Origin: Paenibacillus sp. JNUCC32
Lineage (GTDB): Bacteria > Bacillota > Bacilli > Paenibacillales > Paenibacillaceae
Direction: 5' to 3'
DNA length: 64,000 bases
Assembly (NCBI RefSeq): GCF_014863545.1
Contig: NZ_CP062260.1
Coordinates: forward strand, 6,325,001-6,389,000
Below, piece after piece: positions 16,281 to 25,736 of the stretch (its first letter is position 1; each line of letters starts with the position of its first letter). The notes below the pieces were generated by a model. That model was not told where the DNA came from. It searched no databases and saw only the letters and a list, made by a program, of their open reading frames with translations. Position numbers and translations under genes: made by a program.

Positions 16281-17648
16281 ATGGCAAAAACTAAGACGAA
16301 ATTTTTCTGTACCGAATGCGGCTATGAAGCGCCCAAATGGTTCGGAAAATGTCCGGGCTGCCAATCATGGAATTCCATGGTAGAGGAGACCGAGACGGTA
16401 ATCAAGACCCAGGGGATGAATTCCCCTCTTTTTCATAGTAAAGAAAAACCCCTTTCCATCATAAATATAGAAAGCGGTAAAGAACCCAGAATCCAGACGG
16501 GCATTGCGGAATTGAACCGGGTGCTCGGGGGCGGGCTGGTCCCGGGCTCGCTCGTGCTAGTCGGCGGCGATCCCGGCATCGGGAAATCCACGCTCCTGCT
16601 TCAAGCCTCCAACCGACTGGCCCAGAACGGCATTCGCGTTCTGTACATTTCCGGTGAGGAATCCGTGCGCCAGACCAAACTGCGCGCTGACCGGCTCGGG
16701 GCGCTGTCCCCGGAGCTTTTTGTCCTCTGCGAAACCAATCTGGAATCGATCGAGGAAGCCATTGAGAACGTACAGCCTGGCTTCGTTGTCATCGACTCCA
16801 TTCAGACGGTGTACTTGCCTGAGGTAACCAGCGCGCCGGGCAGCGTATCCCAGGTTCGGGAATGCACGGCCCGCTTTATGCGGCTGGCGAAGGTGAAAGG
16901 CATCGCGACCGTCCTTGTCGGACATGTGACAAAAGAAGGCGCCATTGCAGGTCCAAGGATGCTGGAGCACATGGTGGATTGTGTGCTTTATTTTGAAGGA
17001 GAGCGTCATCATACTTACCGCTTGCTTCGCGCGGTGAAGAATCGTTTCGGTTCGACGAATGAGATTGGCATTTTTGAGATGGGTGAGGATGGGCTTCGGG
17101 AAGTCGGGAATCCATCGGAGCTCTTTTTATCCGAACGGCCTTTGGGCGTAGCGGGTTCGACCGTAGTTGCAAGCATGGAGGGTACGCGCCCGGTTCTTGT
17201 AGAGCTGCAGGCGCTCATCTCCACGACGCACTTCCCGTCACCGCGCCGGATGGGCACAGGGGTGGACCATCACCGCATGAACCTGATCATTGCCGTGCTG
17301 GAGAAACGGATGGGGATGTACCTGCAAACCCAAGACGCCTACCTGAACGTAGCGGGCGGCGTGAAGCTCGATGAACCTGCGGTGGATCTGGCCATTGCGG
17401 TCAGCATCGCATCCAGCTTCCGCGACATACCGACCAAGCCGTACGACGTTATTTTTGGCGAGGTGGGGCTGACCGGCGAGGTTCGCGCCGTTTCAAGAGC
17501 GGAGCAGAGGGTAAGAGAAGCCGAGAAGCTGGGTTTTAAGCGGGTTCTCATGCCGGAGAAGAGTTTGAAGGGATGGAAGCATCCGAAAGGAATACAAATT
17601 ATCGGAGTCAACACCGTTGCAGATGCATTAGCGGTTGCGTTAGATTAG
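16281..17648 (+). CDS. radA: DNA repair protein RadA (Sms)
   Basis: A 455-residue branch-migration ATPase. It has the N-terminal zinc finger (C10, C13, C24, C27 in '[20 protein letters not shown]'), a RecA-like core with Walker A '[10 protein letters not shown]' from residue 95, the RadA-specific KNRFG motif from residue 253, and a Lon-protease-like C-terminal domain ('[39 protein letters not shown]'). It processes recombination intermediates on the chromosome. ATG 16281 follows AAAGGAG by six bases. disA follows after 13 bases, and the two products are known to interact in Bacillus. Confidence 0.96.
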   Translation: MAKTKTKFFCTECGYEAPKWFGKCPGCQSWNSMVEETETVIKTQGMNSPLFHSKEKPLSIINIESGKEPRIQTGIAELNRVLGGGLVPGSLVLVGGDPGIGKSTLLLQASNRLAQNGIRVLYISGEESVRQTKLRADRLGALSPELFVLCETNLESIEEAIENVQPGFVVIDSIQTVYLPEVTSAPGSVSQVRECTARFMRLAKVKGIATVLVGHVTKEGAIAGPRMLEHMVDCVLYFEGERHHTYRLLRAVKNRFGSTNEIGIFEMGEDGLREVGNPSELFLSERPLGVAGSTVVASMEGTRPVLVELQALISTTHFPSPRRMGTGVDHHRMNLIIAVLEKRMGMYLQTQDAYLNVAGGVKLDEPAVDLAIAVSIASSFRDIPTKPYDVIFGEVGLTGEVRAVSRAEQRVREAEKLGFKRVLMPEKSLKGWKHPKGIQIIGVNTVADALAVALD

Positions 17649-17661
17649 GGGGCATACGAAG

Positions 17662-18738
17662 GTGAAAGAAACGAGCCAACTGGACAAAATGAATGATTTG
17701 CTGAAGCTGGTAGCACCGGGAACGCCGTTTCGCGACGGACTGGAGAACGTGCTGCGGGCGAAGACGGGCGCCCTGATCGTTGTAGGCTACAGCCCGGAGG
17801 TAATGGAAGTTGTCGACGGCGGCTTCTCCATTAACTGCGATTTTTCGCCAAACTATTTATACGAGCTCGCTAAGATGGACGGCGCCATCATCTTGAGTGA
17901 AGACTTAAAACGAATCTTATATGCGAATACCCAGCTGATCCCGGATTCCTCGATCTCTTCCATCGAGACAGGGATACGGCACAGAACGGCGGAGCGGGTG
18001 GCGAAGCAGACGGGCAAGCTGGTGGTGTCCATCTCGCAGCGCCGCAACATTATTACGCTGTACCAAGGCTCGCTGCGGTATGCATTGAAGGAAATCGGCG
18101 TCATCTTAACCAAGGCGAATCAGGCCATACAGACGCTGGAGCGATACCGCGTGGTGCTTAACCAATCGCTGACCAACCTCTCGGCATCCGAATTCGAAGA
18201 GCTGGTCACCATCCCGGAAGTCGTGAACGTCATACAGCGGGTCGAGATGGTGCTCCGCATCAAGAAGGAGATCAAGCGCTATATCAACGAGCTCGGCAAC
18301 GAAGGCCGACTGATCAGCATGCAGATGGATGAGCTTGTGAGCAATATGGAGGAGGAGGCTTGGCTGCTGTATGCAGACTATGCCCGGGAGTACAGCGAGG
18401 AGAAGATCCGCGAGATCATTCTCGCGCTCAAGCGTTCAACGGATGAGGAGCTGCTGGACATTCACCATATCGTACGGCTTCTTGGATACCCGGCTTCCGC
18501 CGCTGCTTCGGAGGAAGAAATACTGCCGCGCGGTTACCGGATTTTGAACAAAATCCCGCGCCTTCCGAATGTGATCATCCGCAACCTGGTGGACCAGTTC
18601 CATGACTTATCCAGCATTATGACCGCTTCCATCCATGAGCTGGATGAAGTAGACGGGATCGGCGAGGTTCGGGCACGCACCATCAAAGAAGGCTTGAAAC
18701 GCTTGCAGGAACAAGTATTCATTGACAGACAAATCTAA
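17662..18738 (+). CDS. disA: DNA integrity scanning diadenylate cyclase DisA
   Basis: A 358-residue enzyme that makes c-di-AMP from two ATP while scanning DNA for lesions. The DAC domain (about 10-150) carries the catalytic DGA motif at residues 73-75 and RHR at 106-108. A helical linker and a C-terminal HhH DNA-binding domain ('[28 protein letters not shown]') follow. Start GTG 17662 has a GGGGG-containing site upstream. The pssA reading frame can be extended back over its last bases. Confidence 0.96.
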   Translation: MKETSQLDKMNDLLKLVAPGTPFRDGLENVLRAKTGALIVVGYSPEVMEVVDGGFSINCDFSPNYLYELAKMDGAIILSEDLKRILYANTQLIPDSSISSIETGIRHRTAERVAKQTGKLVVSISQRRNIITLYQGSLRYALKEIGVILTKANQAIQTLERYRVVLNQSLTNLSASEFEELVTIPEVVNVIQRVEMVLRIKKEIKRYINELGNEGRLISMQMDELVSNMEEEAWLLYADYAREYSEEKIREIILALKRSTDEELLDIHHIVRLLGYPASAAASEEEILPRGYRILNKIPRLPNVIIRNLVDQFHDLSSIMTASIHELDEVDGIGEVRARTIKEGLKRLQEQVFIDRQI

Positions 18739-18787
18739 AAGCCCTACAATCGATGTTCGAACGTACATGAACGAGGTGAATATAAAA

Positions 18788-19522
18788 ATGACGAAATCAA
18801 TTCCGAACATGTTTACTTTAGGTAATCTGTTTCTCGGAATGATTGGTATCATCTTGGCGACGGAAGGTCGAACGAGTATGGCTGCCATTATGATTATCAT
18901 TGCCATGCTCCTTGACGGACTGGATGGTCGGGTAGCTCGGGCCTTGAATGCCCAAAGCGAATTCGGCAAGGAACTTGACTCCTTGTCCGATGTGATTTCA
19001 TTTGGCGTAGCACCGGCACTTATTATGTATACCGTAGCGTTTACGGATATTAATACCGCATTGGCTTGGACAGTGACCGCCATATTTCCGATGTGCGGCG
19101 CACTGCGGCTTGCAAGATTCAATGTTCGTCCGGGCATCCCGGGATATTTTATCGGCCTGCCGATCCCCGCAGCGGGAGGCGTGCTCGCCACCCTGGCGTT
19201 GTTCCATGAAGAGATTACAGCACCTTATATGATTTTTGCCGTACTATTGCTTTCTTACCTCATGGTTAGCTCAGTCAAGTACCCGAATTTCAAAAAGATC
19301 GGCATTCCGAAAACAGCGATTAAATTTACGCCTTTGGTCATCATTGGCGCCGTGATGGTAGCCGTGTTCTTTCCGGAGCAGACCTCCATGCTGATCTTCG
19401 TGCCTTTGGTGTTGTATGCTGGTTACGGCTTGAAGCAGAATTTCCGCAGGCTTAACCGTAAAAACCGTCGCAAAAAAGATGACCGCAATTCCGATGAAGC
19501 CTATCAGTCTTCGGACCGGTAA
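18788..19522 (+). CDS. pssA: CDP-diacylglycerol-serine O-phosphatidyltransferase
   Basis: A 244-residue membrane enzyme that makes phosphatidylserine from CDP-diacylglycerol and serine. The CDP-alcohol phosphatidyltransferase signature D-x2-DG-x2-AR-x8-G-x3-D-x3-D is complete in 'LLDGLDGRVARALNAQSEF' plus 'GKELDSLSD'. About eight hydrophobic helices follow, and the tail is rich in Lys and Arg. ATG 18788 is preferred: AGGTGA lies ten bases upstream and the protein then begins 'MTKSIPNMFTLGNLFLGMIG', the family start. In B. subtilis this gene lies elsewhere; here it sits between disA and yacL. Confidence 0.92.
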   Translation: MTKSIPNMFTLGNLFLGMIGIILATEGRTSMAAIMIIIAMLLDGLDGRVARALNAQSEFGKELDSLSDVISFGVAPALIMYTVAFTDINTALAWTVTAIFPMCGALRLARFNVRPGIPGYFIGLPIPAAGGVLATLALFHEEITAPYMIFAVLLLSYLMVSSVKYPNFKKIGIPKTAIKFTPLVIIGAVMVAVFFPEQTSMLIFVPLVLYAGYGLKQNFRRLNRKNRRKKDDRNSDEAYQSSDR

Positions 19523-19548
19523 ACGGATGCAAGGACATATATCCAAAT

Positions 19549-19598
19549 AAAAAGCATTTATTTCCCTGCGAGGAGCAGCGAGATAAATGCTTTTTTTG
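19549..19598 (+). terminator. Bidirectional terminator between pssA and the facing small gene
   Basis: AAAAGCATTTAT and ATAAATGCTTTTTTT form the outer stem, with CTGC-GAGGA-GCAG inside. T runs follow on both strands, so it can end pssA and the minus-strand gene at 19650. Confidence 0.85.
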
Positions 19599-19649
19599 TA
19601 TGCATGGAGCACCTTGCCGTTAAGGTCCGTTTCGGTATGTAAGCGGCTT

Positions 19650-20045
19650 TTACGACAGGTTGAAGAGACCCAATGTGGAGCATTTCTGCGACTCCTTGAC
19701 AACAACCTCATCCAGTTGAATGTCCAGAAGATTCGCAAGGGCAGACATATAAAATAGGTTGCGGCCAAGCTCGGTGCTTACCGCTTCGCGGCAATTCTCA
19801 CACAGATGGCCTTCGACGTGCGTGCCTGCCAATTCCCGGGCTGATTCGAGATCAGCGCCGATATCGAAGGTTTGCTTCGTGGCGTGGAGCTCGATGCATC
19901 CGCATTCTGTGATGGCCTTGGTGACGGCCCGGTTGACTGAAGCATTGCTTTGACCATTTTTAGACAGAACATCCAAGAGACTGCGGTGACGGAGCAACAA
20001 TTCGGAAACTTGGTCCTGAAAAGCCTGTAAACTAGGAGCGCTCAT
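19650..20045 (-). CDS. Uncharacterised Cys-containing protein (possibly the Paenibacillus 'DUF1573' family)
   Basis: A 131-residue soluble, mostly helical protein. I do not recognise its function. It opens 'SLQAFQDQVSELLLRHRSLLDVLSKNGQSNASVNRAVTKAITECGCIELHA', carries 'CGC' and 'CENC', and ends with 'ELGRNLFYMSALANLLDIQLDEVVVKESQKCSTLGLFNL'. That last part faintly recalls the C-terminal helix of MazG-type pyrophosphohydrolases, but the metal-binding EExxE motif is not evident. It has its own promoter (20080-20109), GAGGTGG eight bases before ATG, and a shared terminator, so it is a real single-gene unit. From memory, homologues in this position in Paenibacillus are labelled DUF1573; that name is unchecked. 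Confidence 0.7.
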   Translation of the reverse strand: MSAPSLQAFQDQVSELLLRHRSLLDVLSKNGQSNASVNRAVTKAITECGCIELHATKQTFDIGADLESARELAGTHVEGHLCENCREAVSTELGRNLFYMSALANLLDIQLDEVVVKESQKCSTLGLFNLS

Positions 20046-20079
20046 TTATACATCCACCTCGATATTATGAATTGAGTTC

Positions 20080-20109
20080 ATTATATTCCACTACTTCAGC
20101 CGATTTCAA
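20080..20109 (-). promoter_or_regulatory. SigA-type promoter of the 131-residue gene
   Basis: On the minus strand TTGAAA, 18 bases and a perfect TATAAT, about 35 bases before the start codon. Confidence 0.8.
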
Positions 20110-20325
20110 CCAGTTTCAGGCGTGTAAAGGCGGTCAATTCCAGTTTTGAGGTCGATGTCAGTATACGTCAAAGCCTGATGGGTGTAGGTAAAAACAGGCA
20201 GGTCATCCCATCCGGAAACTTTATAAGAAAAACTTCAATCGGCACGATTACGACTTTGCAAATTGGACCATACTGGAAATAGAAGCCAAGATTATCAGGT
20301 ATAAAAAGGAGGTGTGCGGAAGCTC

Positions 20326-21414
20326 ATGTTAAAAAAAGCTATCTTAGCATTTACGGTATTATGCGGAGCATGGGGCGGGTATACGTTATATCATACAATG
20401 GAACGGTCTTTCTCAGGGCTCTCGCCTATGTTTGGACAAGGAATATTTGCAGCGGGGAGCGGAGCCTTCGCGGTACTTGGAGGATTATTGTTTGGCATGA
20501 TCGGCGTGCTGTCGGCGGATCGGGTAACGAGATGGCTGCACAGCCTGATCTCTTCGTTCTCCCGGATCCCGATGAATGAGCTGGCCGCGGGAACGGCGGG
20601 ATTGTTAAGCGGTTTGCTGCTGTCTTTATTGCTCTCACCGGGGCTATCCTTGCTCGGACAAGCAGGGCAGCTGCTGCAGGTTGGCATCACCCTGCTCGGC
20701 GGCTACATCGGTTTACGCATTGGATTGGAGAAGAAGGATGAACTCGCTTCCCTATGGATGTCGGGGAAGTGGAGCCAAACCGCCGAGCCGGAAGGCCGGC
20801 GCGTGGAGGAACATAAAATTCTGGATACAAGCGTTATTATTGATGGCAGGATCGCAGATATTTGCAAAACCGGATTTATTGAAGGAACGATTGTCATTCC
20901 CGAATTCGTCCTGGAGGAGCTTCAGCATATTGCGGACTCCTCGGATCTTCTGAAGCGAAATCGCGGCCGGCGCGGGCTTGATATCTTGAACAAAATCCAG
21001 AAGGAACTGGATGTAAAGGTGCTCATCTACGAAGGCGACTTTGAGGAGATATCCGAAGTGGACAGCAAGCTGGTGAAACTCGCCAAAGTGCTTCAAGGCA
21101 AAGTGGTCACGAATGATTTCAACTTGAACAAGGTTTGCGAGCTGCAGGGCGTGTCGGTGTTGAACATTAACGACCTGGCCAACGCGGTGAAGCCGGTGGT
21201 TCTGCCAGGGGAAGAAATTCTGGTGCAGATTATCAAGGACGGCAAAGAGCATGGTCAGGGCGTCGCATATCTAGATGACGGCACGATGATCGTAGTGGAG
21301 GGCGGACGCGAGTATATCGGCACGATGATGGAGGTGCTCGTTACCAGCGTACTGCAAACCTCGGCGGGCCGGATGATCTTCGCGAAACCAAAACTGTTGG
21401 AAAAAGCCCAGTAA
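20326..21414 (+). CDS. yacL: PIN/TRAM domain membrane protein (YacL)
   Basis: A 362-residue protein. The first 140 residues hold about four membrane helices ('AILAFTVLCGAWGGYTLY', 'FAVLGGLLFGMIGVL', 'LLSGLLLSLLLSPGLSL', 'LLQVGITLLGGYIGLRI'). Then comes a PIN ribonuclease-like domain with the acidic residues of 'KILDTSVIIDGRIADI' and 'VVTNDFNLNKVCEL', and a C-terminal TRAM RNA-binding domain ('LVQIIKDGKEHGQGVAYLDDGTMIVVEGG'). ATG 20326 lies 13 bases after AGGAGG; a GTG at 20314 is too close to it. Likely a membrane-anchored nuclease; targets unknown. Confidence 0.88.
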   Translation: MLKKAILAFTVLCGAWGGYTLYHTMERSFSGLSPMFGQGIFAAGSGAFAVLGGLLFGMIGVLSADRVTRWLHSLISSFSRIPMNELAAGTAGLLSGLLLSLLLSPGLSLLGQAGQLLQVGITLLGGYIGLRIGLEKKDELASLWMSGKWSQTAEPEGRRVEEHKILDTSVIIDGRIADICKTGFIEGTIVIPEFVLEELQHIADSSDLLKRNRGRRGLDILNKIQKELDVKVLIYEGDFEEISEVDSKLVKLAKVLQGKVVTNDFNLNKVCELQGVSVLNINDLANAVKPVVLPGEEILVQIIKDGKEHGQGVAYLDDGTMIVVEGGREYIGTMMEVLVTSVLQTSAGRMIFAKPKLLEKAQ

Positions 21415-21490
21415 AGGGGTATGATGGGGATATACATATCCGGTATTCGTCCTTTTGTGGCGTTTGGGTGAGACAGGAGTTTGGTGTGTG

Positions 21491-22186
21491 ATGAGTAACT
21501 TCGGCGCCGTCATCGTAGCGGCGGGAAAAGGAACGAGGATGGGCACCCGGGAGAGCAAGCAGTACTTGGTTCTGGACGGTAAGCCCATTATCGTTCATAC
21601 GCTTGAAGCATTCAGCCGGATACCATGGCTGCAGGAAATTGTGCTTGTAACGGGGATGGAGGATGTTCCTCGCTGTCAGTCCTGGGTGCAGGAATACGGT
21701 TTGGATAAGGTATCGACCGTAATCCCTGGCGGAAGCGAGAGACAACAGTCCGTATATCAAGGCATCAAGCAAATCTCTTCAGAATGGGTAATGATACATG
21801 ACGGCGTAAGGCCGTTCGTAACGCAAGAGGAAATTGAAGCCTGCCGCGATGCGGCGATCCGCGAAGGCGCCTCGGTGCTCGGGGTTCCCGTGAAGGATAC
21901 GATTAAGCAGGTGAACGGTAAGGGGCTGATTACAGGTACCCCGGACCGTCAAAGTCTGTGGGCCGTCCAGACCCCACAGGCTTTTCGTCTTTCCGACCTG
22001 CTGTCCGCGCATGAAGCTGCGGCGAAGGAGGGATTTGCCGGCACCGACGACGCCATGCTGATGGAGCGGGCAGGGCATCCGGTCACCGTGGTGGAGGGGA
22101 AATACAGCAACATCAAAATCACCACGCCGGAGGATCTGGAATATGCGGCTTTTTTACAGAAACGTAAGGGAGAGGACATGGAATGA
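21491..22186 (+). CDS. ispD: 2-C-methyl-D-erythritol 4-phosphate cytidylyltransferase
   Basis: A 231-residue enzyme of the MEP isoprenoid pathway that joins methylerythritol phosphate to CTP. The nucleotide-binding loop '[12 protein letters not shown]', the substrate motif '[11 protein letters not shown]' and 'VQTPQAFR' are present. ATG 21491 gives the family N-terminus. It overlaps ispF by four bases (ATGA), so consecutive pathway steps are translationally coupled. Confidence 0.96.
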   Translation: MSNFGAVIVAAGKGTRMGTRESKQYLVLDGKPIIVHTLEAFSRIPWLQEIVLVTGMEDVPRCQSWVQEYGLDKVSTVIPGGSERQQSVYQGIKQISSEWVMIHDGVRPFVTQEEIEACRDAAIREGASVLGVPVKDTIKQVNGKGLITGTPDRQSLWAVQTPQAFRLSDLLSAHEAAAKEGFAGTDDAMLMERAGHPVTVVEGKYSNIKITTPEDLEYAAFLQKRKGEDME

Positions 22187-22671
22187 TTCGAGTAGGACAA
22201 GGGTTTGACGTACATCAGCTCGTAGAAGGAAGGCCGTGCATCATCGGAGGGGTCACGATTCCGCATGACAAAGGTCTGCTCGGGCACTCCGACGCCGACG
22301 TGCTGCTGCACGCCGTGACGGACGCGATCCTGGGGGCGCTGGGGCTTGGCGACATCGGACGCCATTTTCCCGATAACGATCCTGCCTTTAAAGACGCCGA
22401 CAGCCTGAAGCTTTTGGAACAGGTATGGGTCATGGCAAAGGAACGCGGGTATAGACTTGGTAATATCGATTCCACGATTATTGCCCAGAAGCCGAAGATG
22501 GCGCCATACATTCCGCAAATGGCGGAAGTGATCGCCAAAGCGCTGGATGCCGAGGTGGATCAGGTGAACGTGAAGGCGACCACCACCGAGCAGCTCGGGT
22601 TTACCGGCAGGGGCGAAGGAATCGCCGCGCAGTCGGTTGTCTGCCTTGTAAAAGGTGTGCTATCATCTTGA
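22183..22671 (+). CDS. ispF: 2-C-methyl-D-erythritol 2,4-cyclodiphosphate synthase
   Basis: A 162-residue enzyme, the normal family length, which cyclises the CDP-methylerythritol phosphate intermediate and releases CMP. 'GQGFDVHQL' (zinc ligands D-x-H), '[28 protein letters not shown]' with the third histidine, and '[23 protein letters not shown]' are diagnostic. It acts as a trimer in the cytosol. Confidence 0.97.
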   Translation: MIRVGQGFDVHQLVEGRPCIIGGVTIPHDKGLLGHSDADVLLHAVTDAILGALGLGDIGRHFPDNDPAFKDADSLKLLEQVWVMAKERGYRLGNIDSTIIAQKPKMAPYIPQMAEVIAKALDAEVDQVNVKATTTEQLGFTGRGEGIAAQSVVCLVKGVLSS

Positions 22672-22678
22672 AGTATGC

Positions 22679-22701
22679 GTTCAAAAAGGGAGTTTTTGAA
22701 C
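22679..22701 (+). other. Hairpin between ispF and gltX
   Basis: GTTCAAAAA and TTTTTGAAC form a perfect 9-bp stem with loop GGGAG. No T run follows, so it is more likely a processing or stability hairpin than a strong terminator. Confidence 0.5.
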
Positions 22702-22739
22702 TGGGAAACTTTGTAGAATAGGGAAGCGGAGGGGTTACA

Positions 22740-24203
22740 ATGACCGGAGAAGTCCGCGTGCGCTACGCACCGAGTCCAACGGGACATTTACATATCGGCA
22801 ATGCCAGAACGGCATTATTCAATTATTTATTCGCCCGCAAGAACAACGGGAAATTCATTATCCGCATCGAGGATACGGATGTGAAACGCAACGTGGAAGG
22901 CGGCGAGCAGAGCCAGCTGAAGTACTTGAAGTGGCTGGGCATGGATTGGGACGAGAGCGTGGATGTCGGGGGCGAGTACGGACCTTATCGCCAGACCGAG
23001 CGTCTTGATATTTATAAACAATATTGGCAGGACCTTCTGGATCGCGGGCTTGCTTACCGCTGCTACTGCACGGAGGAAGAGCTGGAGCAGGAGCGGGAAG
23101 AGCAGATGGCTCGGGGCGAAACGCCGCGCTATTCCGGGAAGCATCGCGATCTGACCGAAGAGCAGCGCCAGGCGCTTGAGGCTGAAGGCCGCGTGGCGAG
23201 CATCCGCTTCCGCGTGCCGGAAGACCGCGTCTACACGTTCGACGATATGGTGAAGGGCACGATTTCGTTTAACAGCAAAGAGACGGGCGACTTCGTCATC
23301 GTCAAAAAAGACGGCATTCCTACCTACAATTTCGCGGTAGCTTTGGATGATCATCTCATGAAGATCAGCCATGTGCTGCGCGGGGAGGATCATATCTCCA
23401 ATACGCCGCGTCAGCTGATGATCTATGAAGCCTTCGGGTGGGAGCCCCCTCAGTTCGGGCATATGACCCTGATCGTGGGCGAGGATCACAAGAAGCTGAG
23501 CAAGCGCAACGAATCGATCATCCAGTTCATCGAGCAGTATGACCAGCTTGGTTATTTGCCTGAAGCGCTGTTCAACTTCATCTCGCTGCTGGGCTGGTCT
23601 CCGGAAGGGGAAGAGGAAGTGTTCTCCCAAGAGCAGCTGATCTCGATCTTCGATGAGCATCGCTTGTCCAAGAGCCCGGCGGTATTCGACACGAACAAGC
23701 TGGCTCATATGAACAACACGTACATTAAGAACGCGGATCCGGACCGGATCGCCGATTTGGCCATTCCGCATTTGCAGAAAGCCAGCCGTTTGCCGTCCAA
23801 GCTTACGGCCGAGCAGGAGGAATGGGCACGCGCGCTCGTGGCGCTCTATCAGGAGCAGATGACGGCGGCTTCGGATATCGTGGATCTGTCGGAAGTGTTC
23901 TTCCGCACGCACCTGGAGCTGGATGCCGAGGGGATCGAAGTGATGGGCGGCGAGCAGGTGCCTGCCGTACTGTCCGCATTCCTGGCGAAGATCGAACAGT
24001 CCGATGAGTTTAACGCGCAGAAGATCGCCGCCATGATCAAGGAAGTCCAGAAGGAGACCGGGTTTAAGGGCAAACAGCTCTTCATGCCGATCCGCGTAGC
24101 CCTGACGGGACAAACCCATGGCCGCGACTTGAACCAGACGATCTGGCTGCTTGGCAGGGACCGCGTGCTTGACCGTTTGCGTTCCCAGATCAAGGGCGCA
24201 TAA
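22740..24203 (+). CDS. gltX: Glutamate-tRNA ligase
   Basis: A 487-residue class I aminoacyl-tRNA synthetase. The HIGH motif appears as '[17 protein letters not shown]' and the KMSKS motif as '[10 protein letters not shown]'. The C-terminal helical anticodon-binding part ('[15 protein letters not shown]') is complete. It charges tRNA-Glu, and in organisms that use the amidotransferase route also tRNA-Gln. ATG 22740 has GGAGGGG in front. It sits in the Bacillus-type order ispF-gltX-cysE. Confidence 0.96.
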   Translation: MTGEVRVRYAPSPTGHLHIGNARTALFNYLFARKNNGKFIIRIEDTDVKRNVEGGEQSQLKYLKWLGMDWDESVDVGGEYGPYRQTERLDIYKQYWQDLLDRGLAYRCYCTEEELEQEREEQMARGETPRYSGKHRDLTEEQRQALEAEGRVASIRFRVPEDRVYTFDDMVKGTISFNSKETGDFVIVKKDGIPTYNFAVALDDHLMKISHVLRGEDHISNTPRQLMIYEAFGWEPPQFGHMTLIVGEDHKKLSKRNESIIQFIEQYDQLGYLPEALFNFISLLGWSPEGEEEVFSQEQLISIFDEHRLSKSPAVFDTNKLAHMNNTYIKNADPDRIADLAIPHLQKASRLPSKLTAEQEEWARALVALYQEQMTAASDIVDLSEVFFRTHLELDAEGIEVMGGEQVPAVLSAFLAKIEQSDEFNAQKIAAMIKEVQKETGFKGKQLFMPIRVALTGQTHGRDLNQTIWLLGRDRVLDRLRSQIKGA

Positions 24204-24336
24204 CTCGGGCGGCATCCGCAATAAACGTTCCTTGTCAGCCCGTATATCATCAGTTATAATTACACCAAACTAGAAGTGAAATATTCTTTGATCTAGGGTT
24301 TTATTAAATGGTGCATTTACTCATACAGGGAAGTAG

Positions 24337-24455
24337 CGGAGAGGACGGAATTGTGCTGGAGAAGCGAAGCGTTCGCCTTTGCCTTCCGATTTCAACCTAA
24401 TTAATATCGTTAAAGAAATCGGAGGGCAACAGCGATCGGAAGCACAATCCGTCAG
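24337..24455 (+). repeat. Structured intergenic element, copy 2 (upstream of the cysES T-box)
   Basis: The second copy of the 15973-16076 element, same orientation. Outer helix: ATTGTGCT (24350-24357) with AGCACAAT (24441-24448). Side hairpin: GCGAA-GCG-TTCGC (24364-24376). Inner helix of 13 bp: GCCTTCCGATTTC (24381-24393) with GAAATCGGAGGGC (24415-24427). The same conserved segments CGGAGAGGA, AGAAG, CGCCTTT and AACAGCGATCG occupy the joints. Both strands of the outer helix and the last pair of the side hairpin differ from copy 1 in a compensating way. Confidence 0.7.
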
Positions 24456-24484
24456 GGCAGCGTCTCTAGTGAGCCACGCGGTCA

Positions 24485-24513
24485 TTTATAAAGTCTGGAT
24501 CAACAACTATAAA
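24485..24513 (+). promoter_or_regulatory. Candidate promoter of the cysES T-box transcript
   Basis: TTTATA, 17 bases and TATAAA, ending a few bases before the T-box leader begins. The -35 box is weak (4 of 6). Confidence 0.5.
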
Positions 24514-24519
24514 CGTTTA

Positions 24520-24826
24520 AAAAGCTACGATCAGGAGAAGTACGCGTAAAACAGGCACGTTCCAGAGAGGACAATCGGCAGAAGACAAGAACCACTTGAA
24601 TCTGCTGGCTGAGAGTTGTCCCGTCGCCTGCAGCGGAAATGCACCTGTGAGCTGCATGGTTGAAGCGAACGCAATCGTTAGATCATGCCGGTCGTCTGCC
24701 GTTAATGACATGAAGAGAATCGGTAGAATCCGTCCCTGACGAAGGGAGGAGTCTTGTGCCGGTTCGAAGCAGAGTGGAACCGCGGTCTAGCGCCTCTGCA
24801 GCGATAAGCTGCAGGGGCGTTTTTTA
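24520..24826 (+). promoter_or_regulatory. T-box leader of cysE-cysS (cysteine-specific)
   Basis: The T-box sequence AGAGTGGAACCGCGG (24771-24785) is followed by a strong terminator, CGCCTCTGCAGC / GCTGCAGGGGCG plus TTTTTT (24791-24826). Stem I signals include CCAGAGAGG near 24571 and a specifier-loop segment GGAAATGCA, in which TGC (24640-24642) would pair with the tRNA-Cys anticodon. Uncharged tRNA-Cys should stabilise the antiterminator and switch on cysE and cysS. The specifier reading fits the downstream genes but is an interpretation. Confidence 0.88.
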
Positions 24827-24891
24827 TTACAGGAATAACGATGGATAGCAAGTTGCATGCGCGATTGGAAGAGGGGAAAGAGGGAGCGTTC

Positions 24892-25581
24892 ATGTTTAAA
24901 CAGATGAAATCGGATATTCGGACAGTGTTCGAGAATGACCCGGCCGCCCGGGGACTTTTTGAAGTGGTATTCACCTACTCGGGACTTCACGCCCTGTGGG
25001 CGCACCGGGTGGCTCATGCATTATTTAAGCGGCGGTGGTATACGCTGGCACGGATCATATCTCAGATCAGCCGGTTCATGACAGGCATCGAGATTCATCC
25101 GGGCGCCCGTATCGGGAGTCGGCTGTTCATTGACCATGGCATGGGGGTTGTCATTGGAGAGACCTGCGAGATCGGAGACGACGTGGTGATCTACCAGGGG
25201 GTGACCCTTGGCGGAACCGGTAAGGAAAAAGGCAAGCGGCATCCGACCATCGGCAACAACGTGGTCATCGGATCCGGAGCGAAAGTGCTAGGTTCTTTTA
25301 CGATTGGGGATAACTGTAACATCGGATCCAACGCGGTCGTATTAAGGCCCGTACCCCCGAACAGCACCGTCGTTGGCAATCCCGGCAAAGTCGTGAAACA
25401 GAACGGGGAGCGGGTGCGCGACCGGCTGGATCACACGAACCTGCCCGATCCGATTGTCGATACGCTCCGTTCGATGCAGAAGGAGATCGATCAGCTCCGG
25501 GCGGAGCTGGATGAGAGCAAGGGAAGCCGGCATCAAGCGATGGTTTCCGAGGCTGTCGTGTCTTCGGCCAAGGAAGAATAG
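24892..25581 (+). CDS. cysE: Serine O-acetyltransferase
   Basis: A 229-residue enzyme making O-acetylserine, the carbon skeleton for cysteine. An N-terminal helical domain ('[38 protein letters not shown]') is followed by a left-handed beta-helix of hexapeptide repeats ('[43 protein letters not shown]'). I chose ATG 24892 because AGAGGGAG precedes it and it gives the family N-terminus; an upstream in-frame ATG at 24841 adds 17 atypical residues. Controlled by the T-box in front. Confidence 0.95.
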   Translation: MFKQMKSDIRTVFENDPAARGLFEVVFTYSGLHALWAHRVAHALFKRRWYTLARIISQISRFMTGIEIHPGARIGSRLFIDHGMGVVIGETCEIGDDVVIYQGVTLGGTGKEKGKRHPTIGNNVVIGSGAKVLGSFTIGDNCNIGSNAVVLRPVPPNSTVVGNPGKVVKQNGERVRDRLDHTNLPDPIVDTLRSMQKEIDQLRAELDESKGSRHQAMVSEAVVSSAKEE

Positions 25582-25736
25582 AAGAACTCCCATAACCTTG
25601 GATGCCTTGGACGATGGATAGCCTGACTTCATATAGCGATTTCGATACATCATCTTCAACATGGATCAATGCGTTACGCAGGCTTTTGAAGTAAAAGACA
25701 ATAAGCGATGGAACGAAAGGATTGAGATGATACAAT

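Noticed and set aside
22827..24221. A 464-codon open frame antisense to gltX.
   Set aside because: Codon shadow of a clear synthetase gene; no ribosome binding site and no homology signal.
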